Source: Myroides sp. 1354
GTDB taxonomy: Bacteria > Bacteroidota > Bacteroidia > Flavobacteriales > Flavobacteriaceae
Assembly: GCF_030324495.1 (NCBI RefSeq)
Contig: NZ_JACAGN010000003.1
Span: 124,001-188,000, forward strand
DNA: 64,000 bases
Reading direction: 5' to 3'
A program made the translations under genes and the position numbers. Below the pieces are notes generated by a model. That model was not told where the DNA came from. It saw only the letters and a list, made by a program, of their open reading frames with translations, and searched no databases. Of the stretch, positions 9,401 through 16,259 are shown piece by piece. How positions within the stretch are numbered: position 1 is the first letter of the stretch; the number at the start of each line of letters is the position of its first letter.

Positions 9401-10873
9401 TTCGTAAGCAGGAGCACCATCGCCATCAGTTAATAAATAATCCAATGAAAACGTATCTCCATATAAAATCGGTCCCACAGTAATCGTTGAGAAACCACCT
9501 GTTAACACCCCTCCAAAAAACCATTCATCATATAAAGTTGTATGAATGCTATTCCCATGATCGGTTGTTACAGGAGTAAAACTCCAAGTTGCACCAGTTA
9601 AAGGAGTCCATCCCAAAGGATAAACTTGTCCACCGCTAAAATCTTCATGCCAAGGAGAAGGTGTAGTCAACATTTCATCAAAAACCAAAGGTCCTGTCCA
9701 ATCACTCTCTTCTTCTATATCAGCACAAATTCGACGTACATAAAACTCGTAAGCCTGCGAATTAGTTAAATTTGTAAAGGTATAAGATGTTGATGTTATA
9801 TTTTGGATGATAGTACCCGCTGCACTACCTTGTACAAAGCCAACAGGTCCATATTCAATTTCAAATTGATCTCCACTACTCGTCCAATTCAACTTAAATC
9901 CTGTATTGGTAATATTTGTTTTAGTCAATCGCGTTGGAGGTCCACAAGTAGGGCATGGCCCAATGAGAAACGTTTCTGAAACAAGCTCTTCACAAGCAGA
10001 AACGGTACCCGAAATATCTACCGCTCCACCAACAGTCACGAGATAATTTACTTCATTATCACAACTTTCATAGATTAAATCATTCACCGTAATTTGAAGA
10101 GAATAAGGAGGATTTGAACCAGTATAAGACTGAGTAATCGTAAAGTTTTCGTACGTCCAAGAGGAATAAGGACCTCCACTAAGCACAGCACGTCCACCTC
10201 CATCTAACAATTTCCATGTGGTTACATCACCAAATTCAGGAAAAACAAGCTTCACTTCAATTTCACAACTTTCGCCTGGTTGAGGGGCTTCATTATCCGA
10301 GTCAACATTTAAAGTAAAATCAATCGCCTGACCAAAGGAGTCATCATATTCTTCCCAAAAATCATCATACCCACTAATCCAACATGGATCAGGATTCACC
10401 TCAAATCCCTCATATATCCAGGTTTTCGAAATTCTGATACGAGTTTCTCCAGCTACAGCCGTTGTGGGTACAGCAATACTCAACGAAACACTTTGTCCAT
10501 CATCGCCATCCGAATCTTCAAGCCTTCCGATATAATAAATTTCATTCGCATCATCTAAAAAGCCATTGTGATTCCAATCAATAAACGCATAAAAATCATT
10601 TTCATCTCCATACGTATTTCCCTGAACCGTAATGGTATAAGATTGTCCTGCAACAACCTCAGCAATCTCTGTTGTATAATCGAGTAAAAAGCTAGAATCA
10701 TCCGTATTTTCGATTTCTACACCTGCAAATTCGATTTTTGTGATCTCTTCCACACTATAGCCATCCACATCACAATAAGGAGCTGGAAATTGCGCAAAGG
10801 CAAATGGGCTAATAAAAAAAATCAAAAATAAGAGCAGACAATGGGGCCACCGACTACTTTTTTGTGTCTTCAT
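6455..10873 (-). CDS. large T9SS-secreted adhesin-like protein with GEVED, Fn3 and four MBG repeats
   Basis: This is a predicted surface or secreted multidomain protein of about 1470 aa. The frame extends to 10906, but the start at 10873 gives a direct signal peptide (MKTQKSSRWPHC.. ending AFAQ). The numbers here count from the longer start. A GEVED-type domain (about 90-200, FIDWNHNGFLDDANEIY) comes first. A fibronectin III module (about 325-405) follows, then a jelly-roll-like region (about 415-575) and a second Fn3 (about 580-660). Four tandem MBG-type repeats (about 745-1062) each carry the pattern YGxxDPxxxYxxxG..GxYxxxxGxL. At the end are a cadherin-like segment and a C-terminal T9SS type A sorting domain (YPNPVQKNQVLHL.., IYNVIGQ, GSYILVLKG). 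Adhesion is inferred from architecture. It is convergent with ragB. Confidence 0.82.
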   Translation of the reverse strand: MKTQKSSRWPHCLLLFLIFFISPFAFAQFPAPYCDVDGYSVEEITKIEFAGVEIENTDDSSFLLDYTTEIAEVVAGQSYTITVQGNTYGDENDFYAFIDWNHNGFLDDANEIYYIGRLEDSDGDDGQSVSLSIAVPTTAVAGETRIRISKTWIYEGFEVNPDPCWISGYDDFWEEYDDSFGQAIDFTLNVDSDNEAPQPGESCEIEVKLVFPEFGDVTTWKLLDGGGRAVLSGGPYSSWTYENFTITQSYTGSNPPYSLQITVNDLIYESCDNEVNYLVTVGGAVDISGTVSACEELVSETFLIGPCPTCGPPTRLTKTNITNTGFKLNWTSSGDQFEIEYGPVGFVQGSAAGTIIQNITSTSYTFTNLTNSQAYEFYVRRICADIEEESDWTGPLVFDEMLTTPSPWHEDFSGGQVYPLGWTPLTGATWSFTPVTTDHGNSIHTTLYDEWFFGGVLTGGFSTITVGPILYGDTFSLDYLLTDGDGAPAYEDLGHFTVEFSTDFGQSYSTIETINGDGTSGWQSFTYDLEDYVGQYLKIRIKANVEDIFVDFNVAFDNFDISGGVPCDEVTSAEVEVTEEETVLHIESEGTTFEIEYGLAGFARGAGITKTNVTSPYTFSNLTADTQYEVYVRALPCGAWFGPVAFETLPLRTQTITVEDLTKVYGDIPFVHGASDSDLELSYAVADETVAKFENGKLTIKGVGTTTVTASQAGNNVYLPAEEVTFTLTVTKAMLTITADPNQSKRYGSEDPIYTYTATGFKYADTVALLTGNLARELGEEMGTYALTQGNLNGGRNYNITFISAEFQIIQAELVVRAHQQTKEYGEVDPILTYEVTGLLNNDTEAEVLRGTLMRIAGENVGAYAISQGNLDVLGANYELVFHGSELNITPAALRVIPDANQQKVYGQLDPVFTFTVTGLKFNDTAATALSGRLGRQIGENVGLYTYDLGTLQALSGNYTLTVETLEKLKITPAPLEIIVRENQFKNYGDADPMFMFNAIGLQRGDQPIQVTAGRLARVAGEEIGLYAINQGTLTVRANYELVSFTSADFEIKQSPISGLSLPDRIYIYDGQVKALQVEGNIRPEAVITYTNNNKTEVGIYAVKATVDYGPAFEVITLNGTLRIEKANQEIDFETVTTVVIEDTPTLQLTASASSGLPVSYRINDAIDQTIATVSEGGLVQFLRPGFVSITAYQAGNENYSPAVPVTRTIEVTSRAVGIDNLIIDGISYGKPEKEVYVVIGCDHAQDQVVIEVQVADGVVVSPSNYITVSTKEYGLYEQVITVTSPRGTEQETYKIYIEKRIATDRIVYQKYNNVLLVNNNKQTNGGYVFKGYEWFKNGVSIGDQQAYSAGNNVGDVLEVGAEYHVVLTLHNGKKVVSCPIYIENKATADWGVYPNPVQKNQVLHLRLNDNKQQAVSYVIYNVIGQTIQQGSFVEGTTDKQIEILSTVAAGSYILVLKGNDTQQSVQFIVKE

Positions 10874-11281
10874 TGATAAAACATCTAGGTAAGTAATGTT
10901 ATTCATAATTGATCATTTGGTTATACATTCAGTACTAGCACAACATCGTCACGTGAACCGCTATCAATTTAGTTAATTAATTAACAACAAAGTTTACATA
11001 AGTTTTGAGCATAATAGAATTACAAGCAACAATATATAAAAATAACCGCTATTATTTTTGATTTTTACAAAAAATAATACATATCCAACACAAAAACAAA
11101 CCGAATCAAATGTTAACAAACCAAAAACATTAAGATTTACTCCTTACAACTAATTGAATTTTTTAAAAAAAATAAGTGTTAGCATGAAAAGAAAGGGGAA
11201 ACATAGAAGAAAAAAAGAACAACACAACCCTTTCATTATCAATCAGAAGCAATAAAGCATGAATTTTATCCTCAAAAAAGC
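10874..11281. other. AT-rich intergenic region upstream of the MBG adhesin gene
   Basis: No gene is visible. The region must hold the leftward promoter of the adhesin gene, but I find no clean TAnnTTTG element. A perfect 14-base palindrome, GTTAATTAATTAAC (10972-10985), about 100 bases upstream of the adhesin start, and the octamer palindrome TCACGTGA (10949-10956) could be operators. Nothing else stands out. Confidence 0.35.
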
Positions 11282-11312
11282 TTGCAAAACAATAAATTCT
11301 ATTTTATATTTG
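11282..11312 (+). promoter_or_regulatory. promoter of second tRNA-Gly/tRNA-Leu cassette
   Basis: TTG at 11282-11284 and TATATTTG at 11305-11312 are 20 bases apart. The sequence after it, GCACTCGCA followed by a similar leader, matches the first cassette. Confidence 0.72.
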
Positions 11313-11349
11313 CACTCGCAATACAGAAGTACTGCACGATCTTAAAAAT

Positions 11350-11422
11350 GCGAAAATAGCTCAGTTGGTAGAGCGCAACCTTGCCAAGGTTGAGGTCGCG
11401 GGTTCGAACCCCGTTTTTCGCT
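11350..11422 (+). tRNA. tRNA-Gly (anticodon GCC), second copy
   Basis: This is identical over all 73 bases to the tRNA at 974. It has the same cloverleaf, loop TTGCCAA (anticodon GCC) and discriminator T. Confidence 0.96.
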
Positions 11423-11438
11423 CTAGTAATTTAATTAC

Positions 11439-11524
11439 GCTCGAGTGGTGGAAGTGGTAGACACGCTGGACTTAAAATCCAGTGAACAGTAATGTTCGTG
11501 CGGGTTCAAGTCCCGCCTCGAGTA
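11439..11524 (+). tRNA. tRNA-Leu (anticodon TAA), second copy
   Basis: This is identical over all 86 bases to the tRNA at 1064, 16 bases after the preceding tRNA-Gly. The spacer between the two tRNAs differs from that of the first cassette. The duplication is therefore old, or the genes are kept identical by gene conversion. Confidence 0.96.
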
Positions 11525-11526
11525 CA

Positions 11527-11561
11527 AAAGTCTCAAGTTAACGCTTGAGACTTTTTTTTTG
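11527..11561 (+). terminator. terminator of second tRNA cassette
   Basis: A perfect 11-bp stem (11527-11537 with 11544-11554) around TTAACG is followed by a T run. The loop is the same as in the first and third cassettes. Confidence 0.9.
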
Positions 11562-11616
11562 GATACATGCGAATTAGTATTCGCGTCAACAATCTTGAAT
11601 TTAGTACATTTTTATT

Positions 11617-11973
11617 ATGAGCGCAATCGTTATTAGCCAGAAAGAAAATGAGACGTATAAGTTCACATTTGAACATCGCAGAGGACGAACTCTACTTACA
11701 AGCCAAGAGCACACAACCAAAGAAGAAGTTTACGAAACCATCGACTATCTTAAGAACAACTTCTCTGCCGTTGAAACTATACGCTTCAAAACACCTAGTG
11801 GAAAGTTTTACTTTAAAACCGTTATCGAAGGCAATACCTTTGGTACTAGTCGCCGATTTAATACCGAATTGCGTTTTGAAAACGGCATTGAAGAGGTAAT
11901 TCAAAATTTCGCATCTGCAGAAATACTAGATTTTTCCCTAGACATTTTCGGAGATTTTCCTGAAGAAGAATAA
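11617..11973 (+). CDS. DUF1508/YegP-like small protein
   Basis: This is a 118-aa acidic cytoplasmic protein of unknown function with no signal peptide. It resembles the DUF1508 (YegP-type) fold. There is a beta-hairpin KFTFEHRRGRTLLTSQEHTTKEE, a helix, then FKTPSGKFYFKTVIEGNTFGTSRRF, where family members carry a similar repeat of 'FxLkaxNGevIxxSe'. The match is partial, so the assignment is tentative. The gene stands alone between the second tRNA cassette and the third tRNA-Leu. The start ATG at 11617 is the only sensible one. Two overlapping ORFs in the same place are shadows. Confidence 0.65.
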   Translation: MSAIVISQKENETYKFTFEHRRGRTLLTSQEHTTKEEVYETIDYLKNNFSAVETIRFKTPSGKFYFKTVIEGNTFGTSRRFNTELRFENGIEEVIQNFASAEILDFSLDIFGDFPEEE

Positions 11974-12064
11974 AAAATTAAAAATAATTCAAAAACAAAA
12001 ACACTGAATACCAATAACTAACCCCAATCAGTAAAAAAAAGTTTTAGTTTTATTTATTTTTTTC

Positions 12065-12094
12065 TTGTAGCACGCATTTTTTATACTATATTTG
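12065..12094 (+). promoter_or_regulatory. promoter of third tRNA-Leu
   Basis: TTG at 12065-12067 and TATATTTG at 12087-12094 are 19 bases apart. They are followed by GCACTCGCA as at the other two tRNA loci. Confidence 0.72.
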
Positions 12095-12130
12095 CACTCG
12101 CAAAACAGTTCTAAATACTGATGAGCAAAG

Positions 12131-12216
12131 GCTCGAGTGGTGGAAGTGGTAGACACGCTGGACTTAAAATCCAGTGAACAGTAATGTTCGTGCGGGTTCA
12201 AGTCCCGCCTCGAGTA
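12131..12216 (+). tRNA. tRNA-Leu (anticodon TAA), third copy
   Basis: This is identical to the copies at 1064 and 11439, here without a tRNA-Gly before it. A 66-codon ORF on the opposite strand across it is an artefact of reading the tRNA backwards. Confidence 0.96.
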
Positions 12217-12218
12217 CA

Positions 12219-12252
12219 AAAGTCCCAAGTTAACGCTTGGGACTTTTTTTTT
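12219..12252 (+). terminator. terminator of third tRNA-Leu
   Basis: A perfect 11-bp stem (12219-12229 with 12236-12246) around TTAACG is followed by a T run. Confidence 0.9.
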
Positions 12253-12412
12253 TCCTTTTTTATTTCTTCTCTTTAAGGAATACCGAACGTAGTGAGGGAT
12301 TGTTTTTCTTTGTATCTATTTATTCCGAAGGGGATATCTAATCCTTTATTTCATTTGAAATAAAATTTCATGTTATAGGGTGTATTACCATCCACCTCCT
12401 GCGTTTATCCTG

Positions 12413-12443
12413 AAAAAAAAACCACTCCTACAAAGGAATGGTT
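12413..12443 (-). terminator. terminator after clpX
   Basis: A 9-bp stem (12420-12428 with 12435-12443; the inner mismatch becomes a T-G pair on the minus strand) has an A run on its left. That run is a T run when read leftward. It lies 38 bases past the clpX stop. Confidence 0.75.
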
Positions 12444-12480
12444 TCTCTTATACTTAAAATAAATTCTTCTAAAAATCAGA

Positions 12481-13722
12481 CTAACTTGCTGCTTCTAATC
12501 GCTGCATTAAGTTTTTATTCAACGCTTGCTCTGTATAAGCGCGATCAACGATTAATTCCTTAACCTCTTCTTTACTTGGTAACTCATACATTGCATCGGT
12601 TAAAATCGCCTCGCATAGCGAACGTAATCCTCTTGCTCCAAGCTTGTATTCTAAAGCTTTATCCACAATATAATCCAAAGCTTCCTCTGTAATAGAAAAA
12701 GCAATATGATCCATGTCAAATAGCTTCTCATATTGCTTGATTAACGCATTTTTAGGCTCTGTAAGAATAGCTCTTAACGTTTCTCTATCCAACGGGTTCA
12801 TATAAGTCAAAACAGGCAGACGACCGATAATTTCAGGAATTAAACCAAAGTCTTTTACATCTTTTGGAATAATATATTGCATCAAATTCGTACGATCTAC
12901 TTTTTCTCCTTCTTTGATTGATCCATACCCTACAGATTGGAAATTCAAACGCTTCGAAATAATACGTTCGATTCCATCAAATGCACCTCCCGCAATAAAG
13001 AGAATATTTTTGGTATTCACCTCAATAAACTTTTGATCCGGATGTTTTCTACCTCCTTTAGGCGGAACATTTACAATACTTCCTTCTAAAAGCTTCAACA
13101 AGGCTTGTTGCACTCCCTCACCCGATACGTCACGTGTAATCGAAGGATTATCGCTCTTACGGGCAATCTTGTCAATCTCATCGATAAAGATGATGCCACG
13201 TTCTGCTTTTTCTACATCATAATCCGCCGCTTGTAACAATTTCGTCAAAATACCTTCTACATCTTCTCCTACATACCCTGCTTCCGTCAATACTGTTGCA
13301 TCTACAATAGCCAAAGGCACATTCAACATTTTCGCAATTGTCTTCGCTACTAATGTTTTCCCAGTTCCTGTTTGCCCCACCATTAAGATATTGCTCTTTT
13401 CGATTTCAATATCTTCATCCTCTCCATTCATCTCTTGCAACAAGCGTTTGTAGTGGTTATAAACCGCAACCGCCATTACTTTTTTGGTTTGATCTTGTCC
13501 AATTACATATTCGTCTAAAAAAGCGCGGATTTCCATTGGCTTTTTCAACAACAATTCATTGGATAGACCTTCTAAGTGTTTCGCATCTTCTTCTTCCAGG
13601 ACAATTCCATAAGCTTGATCCACACATCGGTCACAAATATGCGCATCAATACCTGCAATAAGAATATTTGTTTCCGATTTTGGGCGTCCACAAAAGGAAC
13701 ATCTCATTTCTTCTTTCGCCAT
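12481..13722 (-). CDS. clpX: ATP-dependent Clp protease ATP-binding subunit ClpX
   Basis: ClpX is the AAA+ unfoldase that feeds tagged proteins to ClpP in the cytoplasm. The N-terminal zinc-binding domain carries Cys8, Cys11, Cys30 and Cys33. Walker A is GQTGTGKT (116-123), Walker B is [11 protein letters not shown], and sensor/arginine-finger regions such as [11 protein letters not shown] follow. At 413 aa it is full length. The ClpP-docking loop, IGF in E. coli ClpX, reads VGY here (in [11 protein letters not shown]), a conservative change. It starts 2 bases after clpP and is surely co-transcribed with it. The assignment is certain. Confidence 0.98.
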   Translation of the reverse strand: MAKEEMRCSFCGRPKSETNILIAGIDAHICDRCVDQAYGIVLEEEDAKHLEGLSNELLLKKPMEIRAFLDEYVIGQDQTKKVMAVAVYNHYKRLLQEMNGEDEDIEIEKSNILMVGQTGTGKTLVAKTIAKMLNVPLAIVDATVLTEAGYVGEDVEGILTKLLQAADYDVEKAERGIIFIDEIDKIARKSDNPSITRDVSGEGVQQALLKLLEGSIVNVPPKGGRKHPDQKFIEVNTKNILFIAGGAFDGIERIISKRLNFQSVGYGSIKEGEKVDRTNLMQYIIPKDVKDFGLIPEIIGRLPVLTYMNPLDRETLRAILTEPKNALIKQYEKLFDMDHIAFSITEEALDYIVDKALEYKLGARGLRSLCEAILTDAMYELPSKEEVKELIVDRAYTEQALNKNLMQRLEAAS

Positions 13723-13724
13723 AT

Positions 13725-14384
13725 TTACTCTCTAATTAAGACCTCATCAATCATACCATAGGCTTTTGCTTCTTCAGCAATCATCCAATAATCTCTATCA
13801 CTATCATGATGCACTTTTTCCATCGACTGTCCAGAGTGTTTTGCAATGATTTGGTATAATTCGTCTTTTAATTTCATTATTTCTCTTGCTGTAATTTCAA
13901 TATCAGATGCCTGACCTTGAGCCCCTCCTAACGGTTGGTGAATCATCACACGCGAATGTGGTAAAGCCGAGCGCTTTCCATCCGCTCCCGCACATAATAA
14001 AACTGCCCCCATTGAAGCTGCCATTCCCGTACAAATTGTAGCTACATCCGGCTTAATAAACTGCATTGTGTCGTAAATCCCCAATCCAGCATATACACCT
14101 CCCCCAGGAGAGTTTACGTAAATGCTAATATCTTTCTCATTGTCTACACTAGATAAGAACAATAACTGTGCTTGGATAATGTTTGCCACATAATCGTCAA
14201 TTGCCGTTCCTAAAAAGATAATGCGATCCATCATTAAACGAGAAAAAACATCCATTGAAGCGACATTCATCTGACGTTCTTCAATGATGTAAGGAGTCAT
14301 ACTGCTTACGATTTTATCGTAATACATGCTATTTATACCGTGATGTTTGGTTGCGTATTTTTGAAATTCTTTTCCGTAGTCCAT
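13725..14384 (-). CDS. clpP: ATP-dependent Clp protease proteolytic subunit ClpP
   Basis: ClpP is the serine peptidase that forms the double-ring degradation chamber partnered by ClpX. The catalytic triad is visible as Ser124 (GMAASMGA), His149 (MIHQPLGG) and Asp198 (DRDYWM). The protein is 219 aa, with an N-terminal extension of about 45 residues before the conserved [15 protein letters not shown] block, so a propeptide removed on maturation is likely, as known for ClpP. It sits between tig and clpX in the widespread order tig-clpP-clpX, with 2 bases before clpX. A terminator separates it from tig. Confidence 0.98.
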   Translation of the reverse strand: MDYGKEFQKYATKHHGINSMYYDKIVSSMTPYIIEERQMNVASMDVFSRLMMDRIIFLGTAIDDYVANIIQAQLLFLSSVDNEKDISIYVNSPGGGVYAGLGIYDTMQFIKPDVATICTGMAASMGAVLLCAGADGKRSALPHSRVMIHQPLGGAQGQASDIEITAREIMKLKDELYQIIAKHSGQSMEKVHHDSDRDYWMIAEEAKAYGMIDEVLIRE

Positions 14385-14405
14385 AAATTATTTCTTTTTA
14401 TGATT

Positions 14406-14441
14406 AAAAAAATGAGCGTCTATTCATTCAAATAGACGCTC
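14406..14441 (-). terminator. terminator between tig and clpP
   Basis: A perfect 11-bp stem (14414-14424 with 14431-14441) with a 6-base loop is followed leftward by a T run (A run at 14406-14412 on the plus strand). It ends tig or limits read-through into clpP. Confidence 0.88.
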
Positions 14442-14467
14442 AAATATACTTATTTTTCAGGAAAGAA

Positions 14468-15793
14468 TTATTCTCCGTACATTTCCTTAACGAAATCTTT
14501 GTAAGAAACTTCTTTCACTGTAGCTTTTACTTTATCTGTAAATAAAGCTAACATTTTTTCGTTCATTGCTTGTTCAGAGATACGTCTTACCTCATCTTGG
14601 TTAGACATTACTCTAGCAACGATATCTTCAACTGTTTTATCATCTGGTTCAGTTTGACCAAATTGAGCCAATTGTTCTTTGATTAACTTTGTAGTGTACG
14701 CTTTGATGTCTTCGAAAGTTAATTGTAACTCATATTGAGTCATTACTTTACCTTCGATTAATTGGTAACGTAATCCTTTTTCTGATTTTTCATACTCATC
14801 AGCTGCTTGTTCAGCAGTCATTGGAGTTTCACCAGCAGTCATTAACCATTTTTTCAAGAATGTTGCAGGCAATTCAAAAGAAGTTGTTTCCAATAATGAT
14901 TCAAAAACGTCGTTTAAGAATTTTTGATCTGCTTGAGAAGCGAATTGTTTTTCAGCATCTTCTTTGATTTTTTCTTTCAATTGCTCTACTGAAGTAACAA
15001 CATCTTGTCCGAACAATTTATCAAAAAGCTCTTGGTTTAATTCCGCTTTTTCAGACTCGTTGATTTCGTTAATTGTGAAAACAACATCAACTTCTAATCC
15101 GTGAACTTTATCGTGATCAATTCCTAAAACATCCATTAATTTGTGATCATCTTCGAATAACCCTTTTGTGTTAACCGTAACTTGATCCCCTACTTTTTTG
15201 TTTAAGAATTTCTTTTGGTTTGTTTTAGTTCTGAAATCAGCAACAGCGATTGTTACGTCTTTGTTGATTCCTTCTTCTTCGTTTGTAAAAGTACCTACTA
15301 ATTCAGAAGTTTCTTCAACAACCTCTTTCGATACTAATTTTCCATATTGTTTTTGGATATATTCAACTTGTTCATCTAACATCGCCTCATCAGCAACGAT
15401 ATTAAATTTAGTAACCTTTGTTTTTCCTTCTAAATCTACAGCAAACTCCGGAGCTAATCCTAATTCGAAATCAAATGTTAATACATCAGCATCCCAGTCA
15501 AAGTTCTCACTCATTACTGGAAGAGGATTTCCTAAAATATCTAATTTTTCATCTACAAGATAATTATTCAATTTCTCTTGCAACATTTTGTTTACTTCTT
15601 CGAACAACACAGATTTTCCGTATTGTTTTTGAATCAAACTCATCGGTACAGCACCTTTTCTAAATCCAGGAACGTTAGCGTTCTTTTTATAGTTAGATAA
15701 CACAGTATCTACATTACCTTGGTAATCTTCTTTTGCAAGTTCAATAGTAACAATTGCATTAAGAGCATCTACATTATTTCTTGTAATATTCAT
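14468..15793 (-). CDS. tig: trigger factor
   Basis: This is a ribosome-associated chaperone that binds nascent chains. The ribosome-binding N-terminal domain has the signature NVPGFRKGAVPMSLIQKQYG (residues about 40-60), the functional GFRxGxxP loop. The middle region is in the position of the PPIase domain but is poorly conserved, as is usual in this phylum. The C-terminal half is the helical cradle. At 441 aa it is normal length. The start ATG at 15793 fits the promoter 33-63 bases upstream. It lies beside clpP-clpX, matching the classical order. Confidence 0.96.
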   Translation of the reverse strand: MNITRNNVDALNAIVTIELAKEDYQGNVDTVLSNYKKNANVPGFRKGAVPMSLIQKQYGKSVLFEEVNKMLQEKLNNYLVDEKLDILGNPLPVMSENFDWDADVLTFDFELGLAPEFAVDLEGKTKVTKFNIVADEAMLDEQVEYIQKQYGKLVSKEVVEETSELVGTFTNEEEGINKDVTIAVADFRTKTNQKKFLNKKVGDQVTVNTKGLFEDDHKLMDVLGIDHDKVHGLEVDVVFTINEINESEKAELNQELFDKLFGQDVVTSVEQLKEKIKEDAEKQFASQADQKFLNDVFESLLETTSFELPATFLKKWLMTAGETPMTAEQAADEYEKSEKGLRYQLIEGKVMTQYELQLTFEDIKAYTTKLIKEQLAQFGQTEPDDKTVEDIVARVMSNQDEVRRISEQAMNEKMLALFTDKVKATVKEVSYKDFVKEMYGE

Positions 15794-15825
15794 TTTTTGA
15801 TGTATTTACATATAAAATTGGGTTG

Positions 15826-15856
15826 CAAAAATAAATTATTTTTACAACCCGTCCAA
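15826..15856 (-). promoter_or_regulatory. predicted tig promoter
   Basis: On the minus strand, TTG (15856-15854) and TATTTTTG (15833-15826) are 20 bases apart. This predicts transcription from near 15819, 26 bases before the tig start codon. A GGGTTG/CAACCC inverted repeat (15820-15850) overlaps it and may also end the upstream operon. Confidence 0.55.
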
Positions 15857-15891
15857 CTTTTTAAGTGTTTGTCTTTCAACTATTAAATTTT

Positions 15892-16248
15892 TTATCCCTT
15901 TCTTGGTTCACCATTTTGCAGAATGCCATTTGTGATTGACTGACAAAAAGCCAGAATTAAGCTGAATAACAATGCATACCAAAATCCATTAACTTGAAAT
16001 CCGTCAACAAAATAAGCGCTCAACATGATGATTATGGCGTTAATAACAAACAGAAATAATCCCATGGTTACAATTGTAGCGGGCAGCGTCATAAATACAA
16101 GCACAGGTCTTAAGAACATATTCAACAATCCCATCACCACAGCAACCCATAAGGCGGAAGTCCACCCAGTAACGTGTACGCCAGGCAAGAGCCAACAAAG
16201 AAAAACAACTAATGCTGTTGTAACTAATAATCGAACTATAAAACTCAT
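15892..16248 (-). CDS. four-helix membrane protein of the phage holin 4 superfamily
   Basis: This is a 118-aa integral membrane protein with four predicted transmembrane segments (residues about 5-22, 28-50, 54-78 and 86-108). It carries the family hallmark NMFLRPVLVFMTLPATIVTMGLF, which matches the LlrPllllltlPltiltlGlf pattern. Despite the family name these are ordinary chromosomal proteins of unknown function, and there is no phage gene here. It is the last gene of a run with the SGNH lipoprotein (11-base gap) and the FadL-like porin. Family membership is confident; the role is unknown. Confidence 0.85.
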   Translation of the reverse strand: MSFIVRLLVTTALVVFLCWLLPGVHVTGWTSALWVAVVMGLLNMFLRPVLVFMTLPATIVTMGLFLFVINAIIIMLSAYFVDGFQVNGFWYALLFSLILAFCQSITNGILQNGEPRKG

Positions 16249-16259
16249 TTATTTCATTT

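Noticed and set aside
974-11524. tRNA genes as attachment site of an integrated element
   Set aside because: No integrase or partial tRNA 3' end (att copy) is present; both tRNA cassettes are complete with their own promoters.
11648-11904. ORFs overlapping the DUF1508-like gene on both strands
   Set aside because: They are shadows of the 11617-11973 gene, with no recognisable protein features.
12028-12228. 66-codon leftward ORF over the third tRNA-Leu
   Set aside because: Its sequence (SRRDLNPHEHYC) is the known artefact of translating the reverse strand of tRNA-Leu genes.
12253-12412. Possible small gene between the third tRNA and clpX
   Set aside because: Only short broken frames; no start, hairpin or family resemblance found.
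15892-16248. Prophage remnant suggested by the 'phage holin' family
   Set aside because: The family is common on bacterial chromosomes; there is no endolysin, integrase or structural gene nearby.
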